A DNA stretch of 64,000 nt, taken from contig NZ_JAGSPB010000002.1 of assembly GCF_019204025.1 (NCBI RefSeq), positions 930,001 through 994,000 of the forward strand, written 5' to 3'. The notes under the pieces are model-generated. The model worked only from the letters and a program-made list of their open reading frames with translations. It was not told the origin of the DNA and ran no database searches. The DNA is from Erythrobacter ani (GTDB lineage: Bacteria; Pseudomonadota; Alphaproteobacteria; Sphingomonadales; Sphingomonadaceae). Shown in pieces: positions 52,218 through 60,599 of this stretch. Made by a program: the position numbers and the translations under genes. How positions within the stretch are numbered: the stretch's first letter is position 1; each line of letters opens with the position of its first letter.

Positions 52218-52613
52218 ATGAAGATAAGGACACACAATCCGACGCCGTGGCTGCAGGGCTTCGGCCTTAATCATGGTGTCGAAGTGGAGGGCGCAACGCG
52301 CACGCTCTACATGTCAGGGCAGACTGCGAGCGATGCTGACGGTGCTCCGATGCATCCGGGCGATATCGCGGCGCAGTACAAGACCGCATGGGCGAACCTC
52401 GTCGATGCGCTTGAATCCGCCGGAATGAGCGCAGCCAATATCGTGCGGCTCAATTTCTACACGACGGATGTCGATGCCTTTATGGAAGCGTCCGAGGAAA
52501 CAATGACGATCCACGGTGAGGCAGGCGCTCAGATCGCCGCCACGCTTTTGGGCGTGGCGCGCCTTTATCATCCCGACGTTATGATCGAGATCGAGGCGAC
52601 AGCGGTCGCTTGA
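52218..52613 (+). CDS. RidA family protein
   Basis: The 131-aa product starts at ATG 52218 after GGGAGA. It shows the YjgF/YER057c/UK114 fold features: LYMSGQTASDADG, AAQYKTAWANLVDALESAGM, NIVRLNFYTTDVDAFM and a C-terminal IEIEATAVA. Classical RidA deaminates reactive enamine/imine intermediates and carries an Arg in the final motif; here the usual 'IE.xA.A' end is present but the catalytic Arg is not obvious, so it may be a non-RidA subgroup. It ends 1 base before amn (convergent). Confidence 0.87.
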   Translation: MKIRTHNPTPWLQGFGLNHGVEVEGATRTLYMSGQTASDADGAPMHPGDIAAQYKTAWANLVDALESAGMSAANIVRLNFYTTDVDAFMEASEETMTIHGEAGAQIAATLLGVARLYHPDVMIEIEATAVA

Positions 52614-52614
52614 T

Positions 52615-54063
52615 CTACCTGAATGGCGGCTCATTGAACGCGCGCAGTTTGCGCGAATGCAATCGGTCGCCCTCATCGCGCAGTCGCTTGCACGCCTCGA
52701 GACCAATTTGCAGGTGAGCCGCGATCGCTTCTTCGTAAAACTTGTTTGCCTGTCCGGGTAGCTTGATCTCGCCGTGCAGAGGCTTATCCGAGACGCAGAG
52801 CAAAGTGCCGTAGGGAACGCGGAACCGATATCCCTGGGCGGCTATTGTGGCGCTTTCCATTTCCACTGCGATGGCGCGGCTCTGGGAGAACCTCTTGGCC
52901 GAGCTTGAATAGTGAAGCTCCCAATTGCGGTCATCCGTTGTGACGACCGTCCCTGTGCGCATCCGCTGCTTGATATTCGCACCCTGCGCGCCAGAGACCT
53001 CTTCGGCCGCGCCCGCGAGCGCGAGCTGCACTTCGGCAATCGGGGGGATGGGAATCTCAGGCGGGAGCACCGCATCGAGCACATGATCATCACGCAAGTA
53101 AGCGTGTGCGAGCACGAAATCTCCGATCTTCTGGCTTGAACGAACCCCGCCGCAATGCCCGATCATCATCCACGCGTGCGGCCTCAGAACCGCGAGGTGA
53201 TCGCAAATCGTCTTCGCATTGGATGGGCCGACGCCGATGTTGACCAGCGTGATCCCGCGCTTGTCCGCACGTTTCAGGTGGTAGGCGGGCATCTGATGTC
53301 GCCGCCACGCGGTGTCATTGAGCAGCCCCTGAGCATTGTCTGTGCATTCGTTGATATTGAGACCCGCTGCTCCGGTAAGCGCAGTGTAGCCTTGCTCGTC
53401 GCTGTTGCCGCAAATCTGCTGGGCACCCCAGTTCACGAATTCATCGACATAGCGGTGATAGTTGGTGAACAGGATGAAGTCCTGAAAATCCTCGACCCGC
53501 GTTCCGGTATAGTGCGCGAGGCGGGCGAGCGAGTAATCGGTCCGCAAGCCGTCGAACAGCGACAGCGGCATGGCCTCGTTTTCGTCGAACTCGATGCCGT
53601 CCGCCAACTCGTCCCCGATCAGTGAAAGGTCTGTCGAGGGGAAATGCTGCGCGATATCCTGTGGCGCAATTCCCGACATCGCTGCGCCGGCTTCCCCGTC
53701 GAGGACGTAGGGAAACGGGATCTCCTGCCGCGAACGGCCGACTTCAACCTCTATATCGTATTCGTTTGAAATCAGCTCTAGCTGCTCTGCCAGATAGTCG
53801 TTGAACAGATCGGGCCGTGTGACGGTGGTCGTATAAGTGCCAGCAATCTCAAGCCGTCCGAAAGCGCGACTGCGGTCCAGCGGATCACCATTGCCTGAAT
53901 AATGCAAAGTCAGCTGCGGATAGGCGTAGCTGCCGTCCTCGCGCTTGCGCCGCGGCGGCACGGCGCCATCCCGGCCAAATGCGATTACGTCTTCGCGAAG
54001 CGTGTTGACGGCCTCGCTGTAGTTTTGCTGCAATTCTTCGAGGATGGTGGCGATTGGTCTCAT
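52615..54063 (-). CDS. amn: AMP nucleosidase
   Basis: Amn splits AMP to adenine and ribose 5-phosphate, regulating adenylate levels. The 482-aa product has the Amn-specific N-terminal domain (PQLTLHYSGNGDPLDRSRAFGRL, RPDLFNDYLAEQLELI) and the C-terminal nucleoside phosphorylase domain (GVGPSNAKTICDHLAVLRP, GHCGGVR, AVEMESATIAAQGYRFRVPYGTLLCVSDKPLHG). Length matches E. coli Amn (484). Monocistronic. Confidence 0.96.
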   Translation of the reverse strand: MRPIATILEELQQNYSEAVNTLREDVIAFGRDGAVPPRRKREDGSYAYPQLTLHYSGNGDPLDRSRAFGRLEIAGTYTTTVTRPDLFNDYLAEQLELISNEYDIEVEVGRSRQEIPFPYVLDGEAGAAMSGIAPQDIAQHFPSTDLSLIGDELADGIEFDENEAMPLSLFDGLRTDYSLARLAHYTGTRVEDFQDFILFTNYHRYVDEFVNWGAQQICGNSDEQGYTALTGAAGLNINECTDNAQGLLNDTAWRRHQMPAYHLKRADKRGITLVNIGVGPSNAKTICDHLAVLRPHAWMMIGHCGGVRSSQKIGDFVLAHAYLRDDHVLDAVLPPEIPIPPIAEVQLALAGAAEEVSGAQGANIKQRMRTGTVVTTDDRNWELHYSSSAKRFSQSRAIAVEMESATIAAQGYRFRVPYGTLLCVSDKPLHGEIKLPGQANKFYEEAIAAHLQIGLEACKRLRDEGDRLHSRKLRAFNEPPFR

Positions 54064-54137
54064 ATATTCTGCCTAGCGGTTCAGTTCGGATGTTTCAAAG
54101 GCACCCGCATGGTGTCACGCGCGGACCTGTTACAAAA

Positions 54138-54169
54138 AGGGCGCGGCCATCTTTCGACGCCGCGCCCTT
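54138..54169 (-). terminator. Rho-independent terminator of rpsF-rpsR-rplI
   Basis: An 11-bp GC stem (AAGGGCGCGGC / GCCGCGCCCTT) and five T on the minus strand lie 22 bp past the rplI stop. Confidence 0.9.
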
Positions 54170-54190
54170 CGTGTCTGATAACGAGGTCGC

Positions 54191-54862
54191 TTACGCGTCG
54201 TCGTCGGTCTTGTGATCGGTTGCTTCGATGAGAGCTTCGGTCTCGGTCGTGTCTTCCGGTGTCGCAACGCCTTCTTCGAGCAGTTCGGCAGGTATTTCAC
54301 CCGGCTCGAGGTTCGGATCGGTGCGGTTCGCCTCGGCCTGTTCCTCGATTTCCTTCTGCTCTTCTTCGAACAGCTGGGCGAGAACATCGACGCCCTGGGT
54401 CTGAAGCTCGGCTTCGTCATCCGAACGCGCAACGTTTGCTTTTACGGTCACGTGCACCTCGGGGTGCAGGGCGACAGTCACATCGTGCATGCCGATAGTC
54501 TTGATCGGTGCACCCATAATGACCTGCTTCTTGTCGATGTCGTGGCCTTGCTCGGTCAGGCCAGCGACCATGTCGCGGACATTGACCGAACCATAAAGCT
54601 GGCCGGCATTCGATGCAGCGCGAATGAGGATGACCTCTGCGCCTTCGACCTTCTCGCCAAGCTTTTCGGCTTCGCCGCGACGTTCCGCGTTCTCTTTTTC
54701 GAGACGTTCGCGATTTGCCTCGAACACCTTTTTGTTGGCGTCATTGGCACGCAGGGCTTTCTTCTGCGGGAGAAGGAAGTTGCGGGCATAGCCATCCTTT
54801 ACGGTGACCACGTCGCCGATGGTGCCGAGCTTCTCGATACGCTGGAGAAGAATGATATCCAT
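54191..54862 (-). CDS. rplI: 50S ribosomal protein L9 with acidic C-terminal extension
   Basis: L9 binds 23S rRNA near the L1 stalk. The N-terminal domain ([36 protein letters not shown]), the central helix and the C-terminal domain ([12 protein letters not shown]...[21 protein letters not shown]) fill the first 150 residues. About 70 more follow, strongly acidic ([37 protein letters not shown]). Normal L9 is about 150 aa, so the tail is additional. Third gene of the rpsF-rpsR-rplI operon; 14 bp after rpsR. Confidence 0.95.
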   Translation of the reverse strand: MDIILLQRIEKLGTIGDVVTVKDGYARNFLLPQKKALRANDANKKVFEANRERLEKENAERRGEAEKLGEKVEGAEVILIRAASNAGQLYGSVNVRDMVAGLTEQGHDIDKKQVIMGAPIKTIGMHDVTVALHPEVHVTVKANVARSDDEAELQTQGVDVLAQLFEEEQKEIEEQAEANRTDPNLEPGEIPAELLEEGVATPEDTTETEALIEATDHKTDDDA

Positions 54863-54876
54863 GATGTATTCTCCTC

Positions 54877-55101
54877 TTACTTGACGATGTACGGAAGCAG
54901 GCCGATGTGGCGTGCACGCTTGATCGCCTTGGCGAGTTCGCGCTGTTTCTTGGCGGAAACGGCGGTGATGCGCGAAGGCACGATCTTGCCACGCTCTGAC
55001 ATAAAGCCCTGAAGCAGGCGCACGTCTTTGTAATCGATCTTGGGGGCGTCCTTACCCGAAAATGGGCAAGACTTGCGGCGGCGGAAAAATGGGCGTGCCA
55101 T
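54877..55101 (-). CDS. rpsR: 30S ribosomal protein S18
   Basis: The 74-aa product is full-length S18 ([58 protein letters not shown]), which dimerises with S6 on the 30S platform. The start codon overlaps the last base of the rpsF stop (TGATG). Confidence 0.97.
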   Translation of the reverse strand: MARPFFRRRKSCPFSGKDAPKIDYKDVRLLQGFMSERGKIVPSRITAVSAKKQRELAKAIKRARHIGLLPYIVK

Positions 55102-55466
55102 CAGTCACGGTCCTCCCGGTCGGAACGGCGCTTACGATCGCGCTCGTTCTTGCGCATCATAACGCTGGGGCCATCTTCGTGTTCTTCGACACGGATGGTC
55201 ATGTAGCGGATGACATCTTCGTTGATACGGGTCTGGCGCTCGAGTTCCTCGACAACGGTGCCAGGGGCATCGATGTTGAGCATCACAAAGTGGGCCTTGC
55301 GATTGCGGTCGATTTTGTAGGCGAGGGTCTTGAGGCCCCATGTTTCGGTCTTGGTGACCTTGCCTTCGTTCGCTTCGACGATTTCGGTCGCCGTGGCCGC
55401 CAACGCGTCTACCTGGGCCTGCGAGAGGTCCTGACGCGCGAGAAAGATATGCTCGTAATGAGCCAT
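55101..55466 (-). CDS. rpsF: 30S ribosomal protein S6
   Basis: S6 pairs with S18. The 121-aa product has the ferredoxin-like core ([58 protein letters not shown]) and a charged Arg/Asp tail ([13 protein letters not shown]) rather than the Glu-rich tail of E. coli S6, the classical RimK target. AAGGAA precedes the ATG. First gene of the operon; the 196-bp gap upstream contains a GC-rich leader. Confidence 0.97.
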   Translation of the reverse strand: MAHYEHIFLARQDLSQAQVDALAATATEIVEANEGKVTKTETWGLKTLAYKIDRNRKAHFVMLNIDAPGTVVEELERQTRINEDVIRYMTIRVEEHEDGPSVMMRKNERDRKRRSDREDRD

Positions 55467-55662
55467 CTCGCGTTCCTTTCAATTGCTGCCGATCGCTGGC
55501 TTGTCCGCGCGGATCGCGGGGCCCCTCCGGCTTTCTTCTATCCGCATTGAAACAAGCGGATGCGCGCACATAGCGGGTTTCCGCCTTAATGCAAGGCTTG
55601 TGGTCTCGGAACGAGCTTGGCAAGCCGCCGTTGCACAAGGGTACGAAATCAGGGGAATTGTC

Positions 55663-56604
55663 TTGCCTTCAGGATTGGTAGCGCTACTGGACGACGTCAC
55701 AGTGATTGCGAGGGCGGCCTCGGCCTCGATCGATGACATCGCCGCGGCAGCGGGCCGTGCGGGTTCGAAAACCGCCGGTGTCGTGATTGACGATGCGGCC
55801 GTCACCCCGAGCTACGTCACCGGGCTCTCACCAGCGCGCGAACTGCCGATCATCTGGGCGATTACCAAGGGAAGCTTTTTCAATAAGCTCGTGATCCTGC
55901 TTCCAGGTGCAATCCTCTTGTCTGAATTCTTGCCTTGGTTGATCATCTGGATCCTGATGCTTGGCGGGGCTTTTCTGAGTTACGAAGGCGCTGAAAAGGT
56001 CATGGAGAAGCTCGGGGCTTCCAAACATGGCAAGACGGTCGAAGATGCGATCGAGGATCCGGTAGAGTTCGAAAAGCAGCGGGTCTCCGGGGCAATCCGC
56101 ACCGACCTGATCCTCTCGGCAGAAATCATGGCTATCGTGTTGAACGAACTCGACCTTCCGACTTGGTGGGAGCGAGGGCTTGCGCTTGCGTTGGTCGCGA
56201 TTGCAGTAACGGTCATCGTCTACGGTGCGGTCGCCATAATTGTTAAGCTCGACGATATTGGCCTCGCACTGTCGAAGTCCCATTCAGCCGCGCAGCGCAG
56301 ATTTGGGGAGGGTCTGGTCGCTTTCGTCCCGAAATTGCTGTTGGGGCTGTCTTTCATCGGCACCATCGCGATGCTTTGGGTCGGTGGCGGGATCATCGTC
56401 CATGGCACCCACGAGGTCGGGTTCGATTTGTTCTACGACATTGCCCATGGCGCAGAATACGCGGTCAAGGCTGCAACCGGCGCGCTATCGGGCGTTCTTG
56501 GATGGGTGACCTATGCGGCGATCTCGGCCATCATTGGTTTGGCGCTCGGTGCGGTCATCGCTTTCGTTTTGCACAAGGTCATCGGTTATGAGGGCGCGCA
56601 TTGA
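55663..56604 (+). CDS. DUF808-family membrane protein (YedI-like), 313 aa
   Basis: The start is TTG 55663 with AGGGGA 7 bp upstream. The protein then opens LPSGLVALLDDVTVIARAASASIDDIAAAAGRAG, the typical DUF808 beginning, followed by KTAGVVIDDAAVTPSYVTG. About six TM segments follow, with conserved ITKGSFFNKLVILLP and EGAEKVMEKL. A longer frame back to 55483 overlaps the rpsF leader and is not family-like. The function of DUF808/YedI is unknown. Its stop overlaps the next ATG by one base. Confidence 0.88.
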   Translation: MPSGLVALLDDVTVIARAASASIDDIAAAAGRAGSKTAGVVIDDAAVTPSYVTGLSPARELPIIWAITKGSFFNKLVILLPGAILLSEFLPWLIIWILMLGGAFLSYEGAEKVMEKLGASKHGKTVEDAIEDPVEFEKQRVSGAIRTDLILSAEIMAIVLNELDLPTWWERGLALALVAIAVTVIVYGAVAIIVKLDDIGLALSKSHSAAQRRFGEGLVAFVPKLLLGLSFIGTIAMLWVGGGIIVHGTHEVGFDLFYDIAHGAEYAVKAATGALSGVLGWVTYAAISAIIGLALGAVIAFVLHKVIGYEGAH

Positions 56605-57251
56605 TGGCGGATAAGCCCACCCTCTACACCTGCGCGCGGTCGCGAGGACTTCGTGCAACATGGGCTGCCGAAGAAGCCGGCGTCGATGTCGATCTCAAGG
56701 TTCTTCCGTTTCCGCCGCGCTATCTCGAGCCCGATTATATGGAGATCAATCCGCTCGGTACGGTGCCGCTGCTGATTGACGGGGATTCGCGCCTCACCGA
56801 AAGCTGCGCCATCGCGCATTACCTTGCGACGAAGGACGGCTTTACCGATCTCGCGATTGCACCCGGCGAACGCGACTACGCTGAGTATTGCGATTTTACC
56901 TATCACGCCGACGCGACGATCACCTTCCCGCAGACGGTGTATATGCGCTTTGCTATCTTCGAGAAGGAGAAGGGCTGGGCGGAGGCTGGCGAGGCCTATG
57001 CCAAGTGGTTCGAAAAGCGCCTTGTGAAGATCGAACAGAGGTTGGCCGAGCGTGATTATCTGTGCGCCGACCGCTTCACAGTCGCCGACATATGCATCGC
57101 CTATGCGCTTATCCTCGCGCAGAATGTCGGCCTTGATGAGCGCGTGCCTCATTTGCTCAAGGTATACCGCGAGCGGATGACGGCGAGGGAAGGATATCAG
57201 CGCGCGTTTGCCCGGGAAGAAGCGGGCCGCAAGGCTCTGGACGTGAACTAG
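56604..57251 (+). CDS. Glutathione S-transferase family protein
   Basis: The 215-aa product has the N-terminal thioredoxin-like domain (LYTCARSRGLRATWAAEEAG, NPLGTVPLLIDGDSRLTESCAIAHYLA with the cis-Pro and the glutathione gamma-Glu site E-S) and a helical C-terminal domain (RDYLCADRFTVADICIAYAL with the N-capping S/T-x-x-D motif). It belongs to the soluble GST superfamily; the substrate is unknown. It starts at ATG 56604, sharing one base with the DUF808 stop, and ends 4 nt inside the convergent acyl-CoA synthetase. Confidence 0.9.
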   Translation: MADKPTLYTCARSRGLRATWAAEEAGVDVDLKVLPFPPRYLEPDYMEINPLGTVPLLIDGDSRLTESCAIAHYLATKDGFTDLAIAPGERDYAEYCDFTYHADATITFPQTVYMRFAIFEKEKGWAEAGEAYAKWFEKRLVKIEQRLAERDYLCADRFTVADICIAYALILAQNVGLDERVPHLLKVYRERMTAREGYQRAFAREEAGRKALDVN

Positions 57252-58780
57252 GCCGATTGGTCGGGGGTGACGGGACGCTGCGAGAGTTCGCGGCGAAGCA
57301 GCTTGCCCAGCGGATCGCGCGGCAGCTGGTCGACGAATTCGATATAGCGCGGGCGTTTGTATCCGGCGATTTGATCTTTGAAACGCGCGGTGATTTCCGC
57401 GCGCGAAAGCTCGGCATCGGGTTGCAGTACAACGAAGGCTTTCACAGCTTCGCCCCATTGCTTGTCGGGCACTCCGGCGCATCCGGCATCGGCAACTTCA
57501 GGCATGTTTGCGAAAACGGCATCGACCTCGGCGGGATAGACATTCTCGCCGCCCGTCTTGATCAGCTCTTTGGCCCGGCCGAGCAAGTATCCAAGTCCGC
57601 GCTCGTCCATCGTGCCGAGGTCGCCGGTGCGCAGCCAGCCATGACCCAGCGCCGCTTCGCTCGCTTCCGCGTTGCGCCAATAACCCAGCATGACCGATGG
57701 CCCGCGCAGGCAAATCTCGCCTTCCTCTCCCGGGCGGAGTTCGTTTCCCTCGGGATCCAGAATAGTCATTTCGACATGCGGCATCGGCCAGCCGATGGAC
57801 CGCGGATGTTCAAGCATGTCGGGATAATCGATGAATGTGGCGAACCCGCAAACTTCGGTCTGGCCATATCCACCAACGACGCGGCAATCCCAGGCAGTTT
57901 CGAACGTTTCATATATCTGCGGACGACCCATTCCGGCTCCGCCTGTATAGTTGGTGAGCGGCATCATACCGTCGCGGACAGCGTCCATCGCGAACCATTG
58001 GAAAGATATCTGCGGAAAGGCGCTGGTTGTCGTGCAGGCTTCACGGTGGATCAGATCGAGGACTGCGGCGCTGTCGTCGTCGCGTCCGGCAAATACGCTG
58101 GTGCCACCGCAGGCAAGCATCGCTGCGATCTGCTGCATCCCGACGACGTGAAACATCGGATTGATCGAAAGGAGGCGCTCTTCCCGCGTGAACTCTCGCC
58201 GGACACAAAAACCCATTGCCGAGGATGCAACTGTGCTGCCCGATTGAAGGCATCCCTTCGGTTTGCCAGTCGTGCCGCTCGTGTACATCATGTAGAGCGG
58301 CCGCTCAGTCGAGAGATCCGGTCGGGTCACGTCGGCCTGCTCGCGCCCCGCAATGATCTCGAAAGCGCCGTCGGCGTTGTGATCCTCGTCGACCTCAATG
58401 ACTTCGCCTGCGTCGGCCTCGTCCAGCAGTGCGGCGAAGCGCGGGTTTACAAAGGTCATCGCGGGTTCGGAATTGCTCGCAATCCACGCGATTTCGCCCG
58501 GTGCAAGCCGCCAATTAAGCAGCACTGCGATGGCACCGATCCGGCCACAGGCGAGCAGCACGGTGAGGTACGGAGCGCCGTCGGTGAGCAGGATTGCCAC
58601 TCGGTCACCCGGAGCGATCCCCCTGGCCAAAAGCCACCGCGCAAGCCGTTCAACCCGTTGGTCGAGCTCGGCGTAAGTCAGGCGCTGCTTGCCATCGATG
58701 GCCGCCTCACGACCCGCATGACGAGCCGCGCACGCGCGCAGGAGCGTATCCATTGAAAAATCTCGGGCATCCATTGTCAT
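57248..58780 (-). CDS. Acyl-CoA synthetase (AMP-forming)
   Basis: The 510-aa enzyme of the ANL superfamily activates a carboxylic acid as acyl-AMP and then the CoA thioester. Motifs: YTSGTTGKPKGCLQSG (P-loop-like), GGYGQTEVCGF, GWLRTGDLGTMDERGLGYLLGRAKELIKTGGENVYPAEVD, and the C-terminal catalytic Lys in PRDPLGKLLRREL. Medium- or long-chain and aromatic substrates are all possible. Two ATGs (58780, 58774) are in frame. It is probably the last gene of the MurC-like/zinc-ribbon transcript (60 bp gap). Confidence 0.92.
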   Translation of the reverse strand: MTMDARDFSMDTLLRACAARHAGREAAIDGKQRLTYAELDQRVERLARWLLARGIAPGDRVAILLTDGAPYLTVLLACGRIGAIAVLLNWRLAPGEIAWIASNSEPAMTFVNPRFAALLDEADAGEVIEVDEDHNADGAFEIIAGREQADVTRPDLSTERPLYMMYTSGTTGKPKGCLQSGSTVASSAMGFCVRREFTREERLLSINPMFHVVGMQQIAAMLACGGTSVFAGRDDDSAAVLDLIHREACTTTSAFPQISFQWFAMDAVRDGMMPLTNYTGGAGMGRPQIYETFETAWDCRVVGGYGQTEVCGFATFIDYPDMLEHPRSIGWPMPHVEMTILDPEGNELRPGEEGEICLRGPSVMLGYWRNAEASEAALGHGWLRTGDLGTMDERGLGYLLGRAKELIKTGGENVYPAEVDAVFANMPEVADAGCAGVPDKQWGEAVKAFVVLQPDAELSRAEITARFKDQIAGYKRPRYIEFVDQLPRDPLGKLLRRELSQRPVTPDQSA

Positions 58781-58839
58781 GGACTAGCGGGCCCGGCGAT
58801 GGCACTCCACCCACGTTTTTGGGTAGTTCCAGGCGGTCC

Positions 58840-59121
58840 TCAAGACTGCTCCGGCGCATCCAGTTGCAAACCGCATTTGCCGCATTCGCGTCTCGGCCAG
58901 GGAATCACGATCATCCCGCGGAAGAAAATGTTGTACCCGCACCGGGGGCAGTTGAATCGTAGCATCGGCATGTTGAGCCAGATTAGGGCCACAATCGCTA
59001 TGGCGAATGCGACTGTCGAATGACCGTAGATCATATCGATGGCGAGCACGAACAGGATGGCCATCATCGTGGCCACGGCCATGCGCCAGGCGTGCTGTTT
59101 CGCGCGCGCAAACAGGCTCAT
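58840..59121 (-). CDS. Small membrane protein with a zinc ribbon, 93 aa
   Basis: Two TM helices (about residues 14-31 and 36-54) are followed by a C-terminal zinc ribbon with C58-P-R-C61 and C80-G-K-C83. Its ATG overlaps the stop of the MurC-like gene (ATGA, 59118-59121). Zn-ribbon membrane proteins of this type have no known role; here the coupling suggests a link to the ligase, which is inference only. Confidence 0.8.
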   Translation of the reverse strand: MSLFARAKQHAWRMAVATMMAILFVLAIDMIYGHSTVAFAIAIVALIWLNMPMLRFNCPRCGYNIFFRGMIVIPWPRRECGKCGLQLDAPEQS

Positions 59122-60545
59122 TGCACGCCAGCCAGGACCGAGCGTGCAAACTCGCTCAAGGTGTCGTCGCGCGCGCCCATTATGACGATGCGGTCACCGG
59201 CCTTGGCCAATTCGCTGATCCGCTTCCCGCAATCTTCCCGTGATGCAATATGTTCTGCCGTTCCACCGGCGTCGCGGATCAGCTTGATTATGCGCTCGCT
59301 GCCCTGACTGCGATCCACCGTGCCGCCGAAATAGACCGGATCGCACATGATGATGATGTCGTCCGGTTCGAGCTCGCGCGCGAAAGTCTCCGCCAATTCA
59401 TCGCCCATCTGGCGCAGCGGCCCATATCCGTGCGGTTGAAAAAACGCGATAACCCGCCCCGGACCCGATTTGAGCGTGCGCAATGTTGCGGCGCATTTCT
59501 CAGGGTTGTGGCCGAAATCGTCAATTACCGTGATATCGCTGCGTGTCGTGCCGACCACATCGAAACGGCGAGCCAGACCCTTGAACCTCGAAAGCGCATC
59601 GACTGCCTGCTTGACCGGCACGCCCGCCGCGCCTGCCGCGGCGATTGCTGCGAGTGCATTCGAAAGATTATGGGTGCCCGGCATCGGGAGCGTCAGCACC
59701 GCAGTATCGCCGCCGGAATTGTCGACGATCTCGGCGGTCACGGCAAACGTCCGGTATTCGATGGAGCCATCGGCCACGGTGAAATCCGCATCTCTTGCCT
59801 CGATCCCGAAGCTTACCAAGTGCTTTGCGCGACTGGCGAGACCGCGCGCGCGGTCGTCGTCGAAATTGACCACGGCACGTTCGGCTCTTGCGAGGTAGTC
59901 ACCGAACAGCACCTCGAGTTCTTCGATGCTCTTGTGATCGAGGCTCACATTGAGCAGCACCGCCACTGTCGGGCGATAAAGCGCGATGGAACCGTCGCTT
60001 TCGTCGACTTCGCTCACGAATGCGCCGGGATTGCCTACGCGCGCACTGGCGAAGGGATTGTCCGCATCTGCGAAGTTCTTCATTACCGCGCCGTTCATCA
60101 CGGTTGGATCGAGCCCGGCCTGATGCAGGATCCAGGCTGTCATTCCGGTGACAGTCGATTTGCCCGACGTTCCGCCGATTGCAAATGATAGTCCGGCTTG
60201 GTTGAACAGGGCCGAGAGCAATTGTGCGCGGCTCATCCGCTCGCAGCCGAGAGCCTGCGCCTTCGCGACCTCGGGAACGGTATCTTCCACCGCAGCCGAT
60301 GCAATCAGGATCTGGCGCGGTGATATGATGCCGCTCCCATCCTGCGGAAACAGCTCGAACCCGTTTTCAGAGAGCCAAATGAACTTCCCCGGCGTGCGTC
60401 CCTGATCCCGGCTGCGATCGGAGCCCGAGACGGCGTGCCCCGTTCCACGCGCAATCTGTGCGAGTGGAAGCATGCCAGAGCCGCCTATCCCGCAAAAGAA
60501 AAAGGGCCGACCTTCAAGGTCCGGCCTGATACTGTCATCGTCCAT
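59118..60545 (-). CDS. MurC-like Mur ligase paralogue
   Basis: From ATG 60545 the product is 475 aa and has all three Mur-ligase domains: the Rossmann UDP-binding start (FFCGIGGSGMLPLAQIARG, GSD), the ATP P-loop GGTSGKSTVTG (about 124-134), the central DESDGSI and LDHKSIEELE motifs, and the C-terminal DDFGHNPEKCAATL and FQPHGYGP. These resemble MurC (UDP-MurNAc:L-alanine ligase) but differ from its usual GTHGKTTT, DDYGHHP and FQPHRY. It is not in a dcw cluster and is divergent from an LD-carboxypeptidase, so a recycling role like Mpl is possible. The in-frame stretch upstream of 60545 is not Mur-like. Confidence 0.85.
   Translation of the reverse strand: MDDDSIRPDLEGRPFFFCGIGGSGMLPLAQIARGTGHAVSGSDRSRDQGRTPGKFIWLSENGFELFPQDGSGIISPRQILIASAAVEDTVPEVAKAQALGCERMSRAQLLSALFNQAGLSFAIGGTSGKSTVTGMTAWILHQAGLDPTVMNGAVMKNFADADNPFASARVGNPGAFVSEVDESDGSIALYRPTVAVLLNVSLDHKSIEELEVLFGDYLARAERAVVNFDDDRARGLASRAKHLVSFGIEARDADFTVADGSIEYRTFAVTAEIVDNSGGDTAVLTLPMPGTHNLSNALAAIAAAGAAGVPVKQAVDALSRFKGLARRFDVVGTTRSDITVIDDFGHNPEKCAATLRTLKSGPGRVIAFFQPHGYGPLRQMGDELAETFARELEPDDIIIMCDPVYFGGTVDRSQGSERIIKLIRDAGGTAEHIASREDCGKRISELAKAGDRIVIMGARDDTLSEFARSVLAGVQ
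60494..60526 (-). other. Terminator-shaped hairpin inside the first codons of the MurC-like gene
   Basis: On the minus strand a GC-rich stem (GGCC-G-GACC / GGTC-GGCC, one bulged G, loop TTGAA) is followed at once by TTTTTCTTTT. It covers codons 7-17. Its shape fits an intrinsic terminator or attenuator, though the T-run also encodes Pro-Phe-Phe-Phe of the first beta strand. Confidence 0.5.
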
Positions 60546-60599
60546 GCGAATCAGGTTATTGGCTTGCGTGAATGCTGACAAGCGACATAGGGTCGCCCG

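Noticed and set aside
55483..55662. 60-codon N-terminal extension of the DUF808 protein
   Set aside because: The family begins at LPSGLVALLDD (TTG 55663), which has its own SD; the extension covers the rpsF leader.
57257..58756. 499-codon plus-strand frame
   Set aside because: Antisense shadow of the acyl-CoA synthetase, which has all ANL motifs.
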